Part shown: positions 36,613 through 45,460 of the stretch, piece by piece
Layout: every line of letters starts with the position of its first letter
Position numbering within the stretch: the stretch's first letter is position 1
Assembly (NCBI RefSeq): GCF_043195195.1
Contig: NZ_JBAFWT010000030.1
Coordinates: 1-64,000, forward strand
Reading direction: 5' to 3'
Length of the DNA: 64,000 nucleotides
From: NCEH01 sp043195195
GTDB lineage: Bacteria; Pseudomonadota; Alphaproteobacteria; Rhizobiales; Xanthobacteraceae
Position numbers and translations under genes: made by a program
The notes under the pieces: model-generated
What the model was told of the DNA's origin: nothing
What the model saw: only the letters and a program-made list of their open reading frames with translations
Databases searched by the model: none

Positions 36613-37812
36613 CTACCTGTATACCGCAATCGCCCGTTCCAGCCGGTCGAGCGCGGCATCCAGCGTTTCGTCGCGCTTGGCGAAGCAGAAGCGCACCACC
36701 GAGCGGACGGCGTCGCGCGCATAAAAGGCCGAGACCGGGATTGCGGCGACGCCATAGGTCCGCACGAGATCGAGGCAGAATGCCTCGTCGTCGAGCTGGG
36801 GATCGAGCGCCGCAAGATCGATGGAGAGGAAATAGGTGCCGGCGCTCGGCAGGACCGGAAAGCCGAGCGCGGACAATCCGCCCGCAAGCCGGTCGCGGGC
36901 GCGCTGGAGCTGGGCGCGCATGTCCTCGAAATAGCGCTCATCCTTGCCAAGCCCGTAGGCGACCGCCGCCTGGAGGTTCGGCGGGGTGGTGAAGGTGAGG
37001 AATTGATGGGCCTTGGTCAGCACCCGCATCAGCTCCGGCGCGGCGCAGACCATGCCGACCTTCCAGCCGGTCATGCCGAAGATCTTGCCGGCGGAACCGA
37101 TTTTCACCGTCCGCTCGCGCATGCCCGGCAGCGCCATCAGCGGAACGTGCCGGCGCCCGTCGAACACCACGTGTTCCCACACGTCGTCGCACACCGCGAG
37201 CGCGTCGAAGGCGATGCAATGATCGGCCAGCAATTGCAGTTCGCCGGCCGAATGCACCACGCCGGTGGGATTTTGCGGATTGTTGAACAGGACCAGCTTG
37301 GTCCTTGGGCTGAACACCGCGCCCAATTGTTCGGCGGTGATGCGCCATGCGGGCGGCTCCAGGCGCACCAGGCGGGGCACCCCGCCGGCCCGCAGCACCA
37401 GCGGCAGATAGGCGTCATAGAGCGGCTGGAACAGCACCACCTCGTCGCCCGGCTCGATCAGCGCGAACAGCGCACCCGCCAAAGCCTCGGTGGCCCCAGA
37501 GGTGATCATGATCTCGTTGTCAGGGTCGAGGTCGAGGCCCTGCCAGTGGCGATAATGATCCGCCGTCGCCTGCCGCAATTCCGGCAGGCCCATCATGGGG
37601 GGATACTGGTTCCAGCCGTCCAGCACCGCCTCGGCCGCCTTCTGCCGCACATCCAGGGGGCCGGGATCGTCCGGGAAGCCCTGGCCGAGGTTCACCGCCT
37701 GGTGGGTGCGGGCCAAGCCGGACATCACCTCGAAGATGGTGGTGGGGAGGCCGGAATAAACCGGGTTGAGGCTTCGTCCGGGGCGAAGCGGGGCAATGGC
37801 GGACTGGGACAT
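36613..37812 (-). CDS. Class I/II PLP aminotransferase (methionine/kynurenine aminotransferase-like)
   Basis: A 399-residue fold-type I aminotransferase. VNLGQGFPDDPGP, NNPQNPTGVV, the PLP lysine in KIGSAGKIFGMTGWKVG and a C-terminal VRFCFAKRDETLDAAL place it in the group of YbdL methionine aminotransferase and kynurenine-oxoglutarate transaminase. I start at 37812; the open frame upstream overlaps the next gene. Amino donor unknown, probably Met or an aromatic acid. Confidence 0.9.
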   Translation of the reverse strand: MSQSAIAPLRPGRSLNPVYSGLPTTIFEVMSGLARTHQAVNLGQGFPDDPGPLDVRQKAAEAVLDGWNQYPPMMGLPELRQATADHYRHWQGLDLDPDNEIMITSGATEALAGALFALIEPGDEVVLFQPLYDAYLPLVLRAGGVPRLVRLEPPAWRITAEQLGAVFSPRTKLVLFNNPQNPTGVVHSAGELQLLADHCIAFDALAVCDDVWEHVVFDGRRHVPLMALPGMRERTVKIGSAGKIFGMTGWKVGMVCAAPELMRVLTKAHQFLTFTTPPNLQAAVAYGLGKDERYFEDMRAQLQRARDRLAGGLSALGFPVLPSAGTYFLSIDLAALDPQLDDEAFCLDLVRTYGVAAIPVSAFYARDAVRSVVRFCFAKRDETLDAALDRLERAIAVYR

Positions 37813-37906
37813 GGGCGGCACGCGAAGTTCGAACGGACGAAACGGGCGATACGTCTGGCAGAAGCGGGAATCCGCGCGCCCGTCAAGTCGCCCGGCCGCA
37901 TCCGGC

Positions 37907-38203
37907 CTATGCGGATTTCGCCTGCGGAGCCGAAAGCGGGGCGAGCGCGGCCACAAGTTCGGCGTCGGTGACGGTGGAAAGCGGCTTCAGCAGCTTGGCC
38001 GCTTCCGTGCGCCGGCCCGCGCGCATCACCAGGATCACCGTCTCAGCCCCGCCGCAGCCCGGATCGCCGCAGGCGATCTCGCTGACCGAAACCGAGGCCT
38101 CCTCATCCAGCTCCAGAATGCGCCGGACACTGTCGGCGAGAGTGCGGGCCGCATCGCGCGCGCCCTGCCCGTCGCCACGTCCCCGCATGAACAATCGCAC
38201 CAT
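37907..38203 (-). CDS. Conserved small protein with CGDPGCGG motif
   Basis: A 98-residue protein with VSEIACGDPGCGGAETVILV near the centre. The two close cysteines could bind a metal. I recognise the motif as conserved in alphaproteobacterial hypothetical proteins, without known function. Acidic stretches follow a basic N-terminus. It lies between the aminotransferase and antiporter genes, same strand. Confidence 0.7.
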   Translation of the reverse strand: MVRLFMRGRGDGQGARDAARTLADSVRRILELDEEASVSVSEIACGDPGCGGAETVILVMRAGRRTEAAKLLKPLSTVTDAELVAALAPLSAPQAKSA

Positions 38204-38260
38204 GAGGGTGCCTCCTTGGTCCGCCGGGCGGCCACGCCACCGGCGCGCCGAAGCCGGCTG

Positions 38261-40042
38261 TTACATAGTGTCCGGCCGATTGCGGCCTTTGCGTGCCAGC
38301 CGCAAAAACCCCTGGATGAATTCCGTCCCGCGCCCCGCGTCGCTTCGCTCCAAGCGCAGCGCAGCCAATGTGACCCGCCCGTTCTCGACCTGCCGCACCT
38401 CGATGGCAGCATGGCCGAACACGATCCGCATGCCGGGTGCGGGGCGGTCGTCGGTACGATCGGCAAAGGCGCCAGCGACCGTGAACGCCCGGTCGCGAGG
38501 CGGGATCGGCAGGCCGTAGAGATCGCCGATATCGCCCAGCCGGATTTCGCCCGCGAACGGGAATGCGGCATCTTGCCCCCACACCAGTTCCTCCAGCATG
38601 AACAACCGGTCCAATTGGTGGACGCGCTGCGGCGGGGTCAGCAGATAGACATAGTCGCGGGCCAGCAGAAGGCCGGCCTCCTCGGGGCCGAGCACCTTGC
38701 CCTCGCGCACCACCAGCACCATGCGCGCCCAATCGGGCAGCAGATCGGCGCGGATACCGACCGTGCCGGCGGCGACCGGATAAGCCACCAGTTCGTGCTC
38801 GCTCTGGCCCGGCAGGTCGATTTCGAAGCGCTGCGGCTCGCGCAGCGGATCGGCGAGCGCCACGTCGAGCCGGCGCGCGGCAAGCGCGAGCGTCCAGCCG
38901 TGGAGCAGCAGCGATGTCACCACGACGATGAAGGCAATGTTGAAATAGGTGTGCGCCCCCGGCAGCCCCGCCAGCATGGGGATGGTGGCCAGGAAGATCG
39001 AGACCGCGCCGCGCAGGCCGGCCCAGGAGACGAACAACTTTTCCCGCAGCGAAAAGCCGAATGGCCACAGGCACAGGAACACCGTGGCGGGCCGGCCCAG
39101 CAGAATCAGGAAGGCCGCCACCCCGAGGCCGGGCAGAATCGCGTCGATCAAGCTGTGGGGCGAGACCAGCAGGCCCAGCATCACGAACATCACGATCTGG
39201 CAGAGCCAGGTCACGGTGTCGTGAAAGCTGGTGATGGCGGCGAGCGCCCGCACCGGCCGGTTTCCCACCACGAGGCCCGCCAGATACACCGCGAGGAAGC
39301 CGGAGCCGTGCAGCACGGACGTGAAGGCGAAGATCACGATTGCGGAAGCGACCACGAACACGGGATGCAGGCCCGCAGGCAGATCCACCCGGTTGATCAT
39401 GAAGGTGAGCAGGAATCCACCGGCGACGCCGAACACGATGCCGAGGACAAGCTCCTGCCCGGCACCGGCCAGGATGCCCCAGCCCGCATGCGTCGAGCCT
39501 GCCATGAGCAGTTCCACCAGGATGATGGTGAGAAAGACGGCGGCGGGATCATTGGTGGCCGATTCGATCTCGATCACCGCCCCCACCCTGCGGCCGAGGC
39601 GCAGGCCTTGGGCACGCACCAGGAACAGGACGGCCGCGGCATCGGTTGAGGCGACGATTGCGCCGACCAACAAGCCTTCCAGAAAGCCTATCCCCAGCAG
39701 CACCATGGTCGCCCCGGCCACCAACGCAGCGGTGATGATGACCCCCGCCGTGGACAGCAGAAACGCCGGGGCGAGCGCGCCGCGCATGGTGGTCGCCCGC
39801 ATGCGCAGGCCGCCGTCGAACAGAATCACGGCAAGCGCGGCGGAGCCGACGACATAGGTCGCCCCGTAATCGCTAAAGTGAATCCCGCCCGGGCCATCTT
39901 CGCCCGCAAGCACGCCGATCAGAAGAAAGATCAACAGCAGCGGAGCGCCGAAGCGGGCCGCAAGCAGGCTCGAAAGCGTGCCCACCACGACCAAGGCGGC
40001 GCCAACGAGCAGCACCAGATTCGAGAGGCCAATCACTTCCAT
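38261..40042 (-). CDS. nhaP2: Potassium/proton antiporter (CvrA/NhaP2 type)
   Basis: A 593-residue CPA1 antiporter. About twelve membrane helices are followed by a cytoplasmic tail from about residue 400 with a TrkA_C-like part (MVLVVREGKVLGPEEAGLLL) and a C-terminal CorC_HlyC-like part, the architecture of CvrA/NhaP2. Motifs VASTDAAAVLFLVR and ESATNDPAAVFLT carry the ion-binding acidic residues. It exports K+ for osmotic or pH control. Confidence 0.88.
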   Translation of the reverse strand: MEVIGLSNLVLLVGAALVVVGTLSSLLAARFGAPLLLIFLLIGVLAGEDGPGGIHFSDYGATYVVGSAALAVILFDGGLRMRATTMRGALAPAFLLSTAGVIITAALVAGATMVLLGIGFLEGLLVGAIVASTDAAAVLFLVRAQGLRLGRRVGAVIEIESATNDPAAVFLTIILVELLMAGSTHAGWGILAGAGQELVLGIVFGVAGGFLLTFMINRVDLPAGLHPVFVVASAIVIFAFTSVLHGSGFLAVYLAGLVVGNRPVRALAAITSFHDTVTWLCQIVMFVMLGLLVSPHSLIDAILPGLGVAAFLILLGRPATVFLCLWPFGFSLREKLFVSWAGLRGAVSIFLATIPMLAGLPGAHTYFNIAFIVVVTSLLLHGWTLALAARRLDVALADPLREPQRFEIDLPGQSEHELVAYPVAAGTVGIRADLLPDWARMVLVVREGKVLGPEEAGLLLARDYVYLLTPPQRVHQLDRLFMLEELVWGQDAAFPFAGEIRLGDIGDLYGLPIPPRDRAFTVAGAFADRTDDRPAPGMRIVFGHAAIEVRQVENGRVTLAALRLERSDAGRGTEFIQGFLRLARKGRNRPDTM

Positions 40043-40191
40043 CTGCAGGCGGATCCTTGCATCCAGACCATCCCGGCAGGCATTTCGCGTGGGATGTAGC
40101 CCGATTGCGGCACTGGGCGTATAAAACCCCCAAGTGAAGCCGTGGCCAACACGACCGGGCGCGGCAGATCAGCCGAATATGGATTTAGCCC

Positions 40192-40485
40192 ATGCCGTCT
40201 CATTCCGCTGCCCATGCCTTCCTGGTCAGGGCGTGCCTGCGCACCTCGTCGGGAGCTACGGTGCTAGAGCCCGACACCGTCTGCTTCGATATCGATCTTG
40301 CGTTGCAGATGGCGAACGATGATCGTTCTTTCGTGGCCGGTGTGGCGATCTTCGCCCTCGGCGAGGACGGCAATCTTCTCAGCGAGTTCCCCTTGATGAC
40401 CATGGGCGTGGACGTGTCGACGCCGCAACCGGTCACGCTGGCCTGGTCACGGCCGGCGGGAAACGAGAATATCGTTGCAGCCTGA
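40192..40485 (+). CDS. Hypothetical protein
   Basis: A 97-residue protein with no family I recognise. It contains VCFDIDLALQMANDDRSFVA and a hydrophobic VAIFALG, with no membrane segment. It is divergent from the antiporter gene. Start at 40192 has only weak upstream purines. Confidence 0.5.
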   Translation: MPSHSAAHAFLVRACLRTSSGATVLEPDTVCFDIDLALQMANDDRSFVAGVAIFALGEDGNLLSEFPLMTMGVDVSTPQPVTLAWSRPAGNENIVAA

Positions 40486-40502
40486 GCCTGCCATGCGGCG
40501 CG

Positions 40503-40700
40503 TCAGCCGCGGTTGGCCATGAAGCGCACCGCCTCGATCGGGGATGCGAAATTGTAGACCCGCACATTCTTGCTGCCGCACAGGTCACATCGCAGGTTTA
40601 CGGCCTGCGCCTCCCCCGCCTGATCCGGCGTAGGCAGGCGTTGGGTTTCAGACGAGATGATGGAGCGGCGGCGGCACCGTGGGCATTCAGCACAGATCAT
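40503..40700 (-). CDS. Zinc-ribbon hypothetical protein
   Basis: A 65-residue protein with two pairs of cysteines (CAECPRCRRR at the start and LRCDLCGSKN in the middle), spaced as in zinc ribbons. The C-terminus ends in a short helix-like region. Function unknown. Confidence 0.6.
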   Translation of the reverse strand: MICAECPRCRRRSIISSETQRLPTPDQAGEAQAVNLRCDLCGSKNVRVYNFASPIEAVRFMANRG

Positions 40701-40744
40701 TCGCCATTATAGCGCCTGAACTGCGGGCAATCCTAGCGTTTCGC

Positions 40745-41054
40745 TCACGCCCCCGCATTGAGGAACACCCCGGCCCATCGGTCCGGTGTCAGCACCGCGC
40801 GTAACGCGAGGGCGTCGAAAAAGCCCGGGCTGCGTCGAAGATCCCCCCGTGGCTCAGGCGAAAGGTCGAGAGCCTGTGTTCACGCATCGCAGCTGCGTGT
40901 AGCTCGACGTGATTGTCAGGCGTGTGGCGGCCAATAAAAAAGGCACATCCCGCCCGCAGCAGATCGCTCCGGCTCTGGCCCAGCACGTGCTGGATCGAGG
41001 TCGTTCCGGTCCTATGAAGCCGATATGGATGATGCTGCCGTGCCGGATCTTCAT
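40745..41054 (-). pseudogene. Sulfotransferase-like remnant with frameshifts
   Basis: On the minus strand the first frame gives MKIRHGSIIHIGF, and after one lost base the next frame continues HRTGTTSIQHVLGQSRSDLL then TPDNHVELHAAAMREHRLST. Together they restore HIGFHRTGTTSIQ, the 5'-phosphosulfate-binding motif of the sulfotransferase family. A second shift near 40840 leads to GFFDALALRAVLTPDRWAGV and a stop. The remnant is about 100 codons, far shorter than a full sulfotransferase, so the gene is decayed and internally shortened. Confidence 0.7.
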
Positions 41055-41135
41055 CGGAAGGTGTCCGCGCTCGTCATATGGGACGCCCGCAACGCCTGTG
41101 CACAACGGGCATCGGCTGTACCACGGGCATCGCCT

Positions 41136-41212
41136 TGGCGACCCCGGCAGGGCTCGAACCTGCGACCTGCCGCTTAGAAGGCGGCTGCTCTATCCAGCTG
41201 AGCTACGGGGCC
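41136..41212 (-). tRNA. tRNA-Arg (anticodon UCU)
   Basis: A 77-nt cloverleaf including CCA: GGCCCCG acceptor strand, D arm GCTCAGCTGGATAGAGC, anticodon loop CTTCTAA (UCU), T loop GGTTCGAGCC and 3' CGGGGTCGCCA. It reads AGA codons, which are rare in this GC-rich sequence. Confidence 0.96.
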
Positions 41213-41284
41213 GGCGGAGGCCGTTCTACCATGAACGCGCGGAGGTTTCGCCCCGCGCCGCGCCCTCATCCACGATCACCGCGT

Positions 41285-41590
41285 TCAGTGGGTCCACTGG
41301 CCGATACGGCGGAAAGCGAAATTGTCGGAATAAGCCATCTTCCGGCGCACCGGCTCGTGCGGCTCGAACACCTGGTAGGGAATGCCCCGACGCTCCGCAT
41401 AAGCCACCGCTTCTTCCTTGGAGTCGAAGCTTAGATGGATCTGGCTCTTCATATCCGCCGAGCTGGTATAGCCCATGAGCGGCTCGACGGAGCGGGGATG
41501 CTCAGGCTCGTACTCAAGCACCCAGTGCTTGGTCTTGCCGACGCCCGACTGCATCGCGTTGCGTGCCGGCTTGAAGATGCGTGCCACCAT
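41285..41590 (-). CDS. NADH-ubiquinone oxidoreductase 18 kDa subunit-like (NDUFS4/ETC complex I accessory)
   Basis: A 101-residue protein: ARIFKPARNAMQSGVGKTKH, WVLEYEPEHPRSVEPLMGYT, then HLSFDSKEEAVAYAERRGIP. This is the ETC_C1_NDUFS4 family found in alphaproteobacteria and mitochondria, an accessory subunit on the hydrophilic arm of complex I. It lies alone, away from the nuo genes, as is common. Sequence match to the family is strong. Confidence 0.92.
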   Translation of the reverse strand: MVARIFKPARNAMQSGVGKTKHWVLEYEPEHPRSVEPLMGYTSSADMKSQIHLSFDSKEEAVAYAERRGIPYQVFEPHEPVRRKMAYSDNFAFRRIGQWTH

Positions 41591-41777
41591 TGCTCGCCTG
41601 CCCCGAATTTCCCGCCTGCCAGATACCGACCCGGACCGCGACGGCGCTTGCCGTCAACCGGCCGCGTCGGCGCGCTTCATAGGTTCGAACGCTTCTATCG
41701 CGCGGCGCCCGCGCTTGCAATGCGCCGTGCCGCGCGATGGCCCGCCGCCGATGGCCTCGGCGGGGGGACCGTCGAGA

Positions 41778-42065
41778 TCAGGAATTGATCATCTTCAGGC
41801 AGGTCGCCGCGGCTTCGGCGGAATCACGGGCCATGGCGCCGTTGATCTTGCCGGACATGGCAAGGGACTTGGTCTGCGCGGTCACGACGGCGCGCGCATC
41901 GACGCCCGGCTTCATCTGCGGGGCGACGGCCGCATAGATGGCCTGGGAATCCGTCGTGAGGCCGGCCGCGCACTTGTTGGCCGCCGGACGGTCCGCGAAG
42001 ACCGAGGTCGAGACAAGGCACAGGCTCAAAGCCGCAATCGTTCTGAAGGTCACATGCTTCTCCAT
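41778..42065 (-). CDS. Small secreted protein, hypothetical
   Basis: A 95-residue protein with a signal peptide (FRTIAALSLCLVSTSVFA) and two cysteines in the mature part that could pair. No family recognised. An ATG at 42068 is directly in front, so the start may be three bases upstream. Located just before another small secreted protein gene on the same strand. Confidence 0.65.
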   Translation of the reverse strand: MEKHVTFRTIAALSLCLVSTSVFADRPAANKCAAGLTTDSQAIYAAVAPQMKPGVDARAVVTAQTKSLAMSGKINGAMARDSAEAAATCLKMINS

Positions 42066-42085
42066 CATGATGGCGTTGCTTCCAA

Positions 42086-42409
42086 TCAGCGCACGCCGAG
42101 TCGGTTTACCGGACCACCCGCATTCGCGCCGTAGCCCGGCGCACCGACACCGACACCCGGCGTGACGCCGACACCGGCAGCGCCGGCCCCGACTCCGGGG
42201 CGAACCCCGACACCGGTGCCGTTGGCGACACACCCAACCGGATATCCCGGCTTGGTGCAATAGACGACGCGCGGCGCCGGCCGCACCACGCAGCCGACCG
42301 GCACGCCCGGACCGTTGCAATACACCACCGCCTGACTGGGCGTGGGCAGGGCGGAAGCGGCGAGCATCGCCAGGACCGCGGCGGAAAGCGTAACGGCAAC
42401 GCGAGGCAT
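42086..42409 (-). CDS. Gly-rich secreted protein with YC-PG-PVGCV repeats
   Basis: A 107-residue protein. The signal peptide (VTLSAAVLAMLAASALPTPS) is followed by two copies of a Cys motif (YCNGPGVPVGCV and YCTKPGYPVGCV) and a tail of GVGVRPGVGAGAAGVGVTPG type. Low-complexity Gly/Val repeats suggest a wall- or envelope-associated structural protein. Function unknown. It is 20 bases before the next small secreted gene. Confidence 0.65.
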   Translation of the reverse strand: MPRVAVTLSAAVLAMLAASALPTPSQAVVYCNGPGVPVGCVVRPAPRVVYCTKPGYPVGCVANGTGVGVRPGVGAGAAGVGVTPGVGVGAPGYGANAGGPVNRLGVR

Positions 42410-42606
42410 GTCTCAACTCCCGGATAAATTGGCGCTAAGGGTTAGGCGTGGCGTCTGCGCATCACAATGGCGATTCTTGACCTTTCGGAATGGCATCCGG
42501 GAGAACGAGATCGTGGACAAGGTGTCAGCCCGCCACACAGACGTGATAAACAGCGGAAACATTGCAGCTTTCACCAAACGACCGGCACCTGGGGCCAAGA
42601 CGCGGA

Positions 42607-43656
42607 ATGGACTCTCCCGAACCATCGATCGGCGGATCTCCGGCAAAGCCGCCTGCGGCGGCCGCCGAGGGTGCGGTCGTCGGACTGTCGGAGCTGCGCC
42701 AGCGCGCGGGTTTCGCCCATGCGGTGGACCGCGCCGCGCGCGGACTTGTGGCGCTTTATCGTGGGCATTTGCTTCCCAACCGCATCCTCAACGATCGCGG
42801 CCGTCTCGCGCTGGCGATGTACGCCCTCTATCTGCATCACACGCCTGATTCCACCGGCGTCGGCCTGACCGTGACCCGCCTCGCCAACCTGTGCCAGGAA
42901 ACCGGGGTCTGCAGTCGTGGCCGGGCCAAGGCAATGGTCCTTCTGATGCAGTGGGCCGGCTTCCTGGAGGCCGGGCGGCCGCCCCATCCCTTGGGGACGA
43001 GCGGGCGCATCCGTCCGCTCGTCCCCACCCAGCGCCTGATCGCCGAACAGACCCGGCGCTGGACCAATATGTGCGGGGCGCTGGCGATCATCGATCCCAT
43101 CGGCAGCCGCCTGCTGACACAATTGGACAACCCGAAAGTGTTCGGCGCCCTGGTGCGGCATCTGGGCCGGCGATTCATCTCCGGCACCCGCCTCACCGAC
43201 GCCGCTCCGGCGATGGCGCTGTTCGCTGATCGCGACGGCGGGCTGATGCTGGCCTTCCTTCTTCTAATGTCCGCCAACGACGGCCAGGGCAGCGGTGAGG
43301 TGGGGCCGTTCGCGATTTCGATCTCCGCCTTGGCACGTGGTTGCCACGTCTCGCGGGCCCATGTGCTGAAGCTGGTGCGCGATGCCGAGGCGGAGAATCT
43401 CGTATACCGTCAGCCGGGCCCGGATGGCGGTGTGTTCCTCGCCCCTGCCTTGCGTTCAGGCATCGAGGCCTTCTTTGCTTCCGCCTTCGCGATGATGATC
43501 GCCGGGGGCCGGGAGGCACTGGCGGAAGTCGAGTCGCCAGCGGAAACCGGTACCCTTCCGGAAGTGCTCCCGGTCCCGGCGCAGAGGATCGGTGATCTGG
43601 CGCCGGTCCCCTGCCCCGCTGCTCCCCCGCAACGCGACCCCGGACTGCGGCCCTGA
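42607..43656 (+). CDS. Hypothetical protein with winged-helix-like C-terminal region
   Basis: A 349-residue protein with no family I recognise. The segment around residues 220-285 (ISISALARGCHVSRAHVLKL then VRDAEAENLVYRQPGPDGGV) reads like a helix-turn-helix plus wing, so a DNA-binding role is possible. The middle contains LTQLDNPKVFGALVRHLGRR. The tail is Pro/Ala-rich. I start at the ATG at 42607 (MDSPEPS); codons upstream look non-coding. Confidence 0.6.
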   Translation: MDSPEPSIGGSPAKPPAAAAEGAVVGLSELRQRAGFAHAVDRAARGLVALYRGHLLPNRILNDRGRLALAMYALYLHHTPDSTGVGLTVTRLANLCQETGVCSRGRAKAMVLLMQWAGFLEAGRPPHPLGTSGRIRPLVPTQRLIAEQTRRWTNMCGALAIIDPIGSRLLTQLDNPKVFGALVRHLGRRFISGTRLTDAAPAMALFADRDGGLMLAFLLLMSANDGQGSGEVGPFAISISALARGCHVSRAHVLKLVRDAEAENLVYRQPGPDGGVFLAPALRSGIEAFFASAFAMMIAGGREALAEVESPAETGTLPEVLPVPAQRIGDLAPVPCPAAPPQRDPGLRP

Positions 43657-43791
43657 GGTCGGGCGCGCGTGCGCCGACCGTTCGGACGCGGGCCCGAAAT
43701 CGTTGCGAGAATTTTGACGGAATTTCGCGGAATCACCCCGGAAACTCGGAATGACTCCGTTTGAATCCGCTGTTCTTCTTCCGCAAACCGA

Positions 43792-43807
43792 TGTTTCACA
43801 CGAAACA
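43792..43807. other. parS-like ParB-binding site
   Basis: TGTTTCACACGAAACA matches the parS consensus TGTTTCACGTGAAACA at 14 of 16 positions and is nearly palindromic. It lies between two genes and shares flanking bases with the site at 57625. Confidence 0.5.
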
Positions 43808-43817
43808 TTTTTGCGCC

Positions 43818-44474
43818 TCAGGCGACTTTTCCCTGCGCTTGAACAGCCCCGAACCACGCCTGCGCCTTGGCCAGATCCGCCTGGGTCAAGCCGTGACCGG
43901 CCGGAAGCGTGACATGCTCCACCGCTGCCCCTGCCGCCGTCAGCATGCCGGCGAGGGTCGCCGCATTGGCCGCCGGAACGATGGGATCCATGCTGCCGGA
44001 AAGGATCAACACGGGCGTCCCGGCGAGATCGCCGATGCCCGCCTCCTCAAGCGGCACCATGGCCCGAAGCAGCACGGCGCCCGCGAGCACCCCGGGATGA
44101 CGTAGCAGGACGGCCGCGGCGATATTGGCGCCATTGGAGAAACCAACAGCCATCGGCGCTGCCAAGCCATAGCGGCTGCGGGCATCGACGACGAAACCCG
44201 CCAGTTCGTCGGACCGGCGCCGGACATCCTCATGATCGAAAACCCCTTCCGCGAGGCGGCGGAAGAAGCGCGGCATGCCGCCCTCCAGGACGTTTCCGCG
44301 CGGCGACAAAAGGGCCGCATCGGGCGAGAGCATGCGCCCGAGCGGCAGCAGATCGCTCTCATCGCCCCCGGTTCCATGGAGAAGAAGCAACGGCGCAGCA
44401 CCGGGATTTAGAGCCGGCTCGAAACGATGGACATAAGCGAGGGCATCGGCGGAATGATGTGCAGGATTGGTCAT
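43818..44474 (-). CDS. Alpha/beta hydrolase (MhqD-like carboxylesterase)
   Basis: A 218-residue hydrolase of the carboxylesterase/phospholipase type: oxyanion LLHGTGGDESDLLPLGRM, nucleophile elbow GFSNGANIA, Asp in GSMDPIVPAANA and His in LPAGHGLTQAD. It lies 56 bases after the ring-cleaving dioxygenase gene, the same pairing as mhqO-mhqD in Bacillus, where both proteins detoxify quinones and related electrophiles. That role is inferred from context. Confidence 0.85.
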   Translation of the reverse strand: MTNPAHHSADALAYVHRFEPALNPGAAPLLLLHGTGGDESDLLPLGRMLSPDAALLSPRGNVLEGGMPRFFRRLAEGVFDHEDVRRRSDELAGFVVDARSRYGLAAPMAVGFSNGANIAAAVLLRHPGVLAGAVLLRAMVPLEEAGIGDLAGTPVLILSGSMDPIVPAANAATLAGMLTAAGAAVEHVTLPAGHGLTQADLAKAQAWFGAVQAQGKVA

Positions 44475-44530
44475 GTCAGACCTCGTTTAATAGCCCGCGC
44501 CGGACCGGCGCGGGCGCGAAAGGGGTTGGG

Positions 44531-45460
44531 TCAAACCAGAACCGGCAGGACCTGCTCGATGACCTCGCGGCGCGGCTCCAGGAAGGCCGGCAGCTTGAGC
44601 GCCTCCCCGAGGGTCTGCGCCGGCTCGTCGACGGCGAAGCCGGGGACATCGGTCGCGATCTCGAACAGGACGTGACCGGGTTCGCGGAAATAGACCGAGC
44701 GGAAGTAGTTGCGATCCTTCTGCTCCGTCGTCGCGATGCCGTGGTTCTCGGCCAGCCGCTTCACCATCTGCGCCTGCGCGTCATCATTCGCGGCACGGAA
44801 GGCGACATGGTGCACCGAGCCGGCACCGGCGCGGCCACGCAGGAAATCGCCCGCCACACGCAGATCCACGATGCCGCCGATGGCAGCATCCGCCTTGTAG
44901 CGCACAAGGCTCCCCTCACGGGCCGCTTCCGCGAAGCCGAACACGTCGGTGAGGATCGCACCCGTCGGCGCGGAATCCGCCACCAGCAGGCTGACGCTAT
45001 GAAAGCCGCGAATGGCCACCTCGGCGGGGATTTCCCCGGATGTCCAAGCCGGCTCACGTTCGGCCCCCGGGACGCCGACAAGAGCGAGGCGGGTGCCGTC
45101 GGGGTCGCGGAAGCTCAGCACGCTCTCGCCGAAGCGCTTGGCGGGGGCGTCGTGGACAACGCCCTTCTCGACAAAACGATGTGCCCAATAGCCGATCGCG
45201 CCTTCCGGAACGCGGAACACGGTCTCCTGCGTCTCGCCCACCCCGAGACGGCCTTGCGCCGCGTGTTCCCACGGGAAGAAGGTGAGGATGCTGCCGGGTT
45301 GGCCGGCCTCATCGCCATAATAGAAATGATAGGTGCCGGGATCGTCGAAATTGACCGTCTTCTTCACCAGTCGCAGCCCAAGCGTGTCGGTATAGAAGAT
45401 CTTGTTGCGCTGGGCGGGGCCGGAGATCGCTGTAACGTGGTGAATACCGTGGGTGCTCAT
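44531..45460 (-). CDS. Ring-cleaving dioxygenase, VOC family (MhqO-like)
   Basis: A 309-residue protein with two VOC modules: GIHHVTAISGPAQRNKIFYT at the start and GFHSVSLLVADSAPTGAILT near 155, plus HHVAFRAANDDAQAQMVKRL and GHVLFEIATDVPGF at the end. This is the MhqO/LinE-like group of Fe(II) extradiol dioxygenases. AGGAG lies before the ATG at 45460. The operator-like TTGCAT-GA-ATGCAA is upstream. Probably opens hydroquinone or catechol-type rings. Confidence 0.9.
   Translation of the reverse strand: MSTHGIHHVTAISGPAQRNKIFYTDTLGLRLVKKTVNFDDPGTYHFYYGDEAGQPGSILTFFPWEHAAQGRLGVGETQETVFRVPEGAIGYWAHRFVEKGVVHDAPAKRFGESVLSFRDPDGTRLALVGVPGAEREPAWTSGEIPAEVAIRGFHSVSLLVADSAPTGAILTDVFGFAEAAREGSLVRYKADAAIGGIVDLRVAGDFLRGRAGAGSVHHVAFRAANDDAQAQMVKRLAENHGIATTEQKDRNYFRSVYFREPGHVLFEIATDVPGFAVDEPAQTLGEALKLPAFLEPRREVIEQVLPVLV

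Noticed and set aside
37766..39649. Plus-strand open frame of about 627 codons
   Set aside because: It is antisense to the antiporter and small conserved genes; no known domain.
40854..41105. Separate small gene at this position
   Set aside because: The frame is explained as the first part of the frameshifted sulfotransferase remnant.
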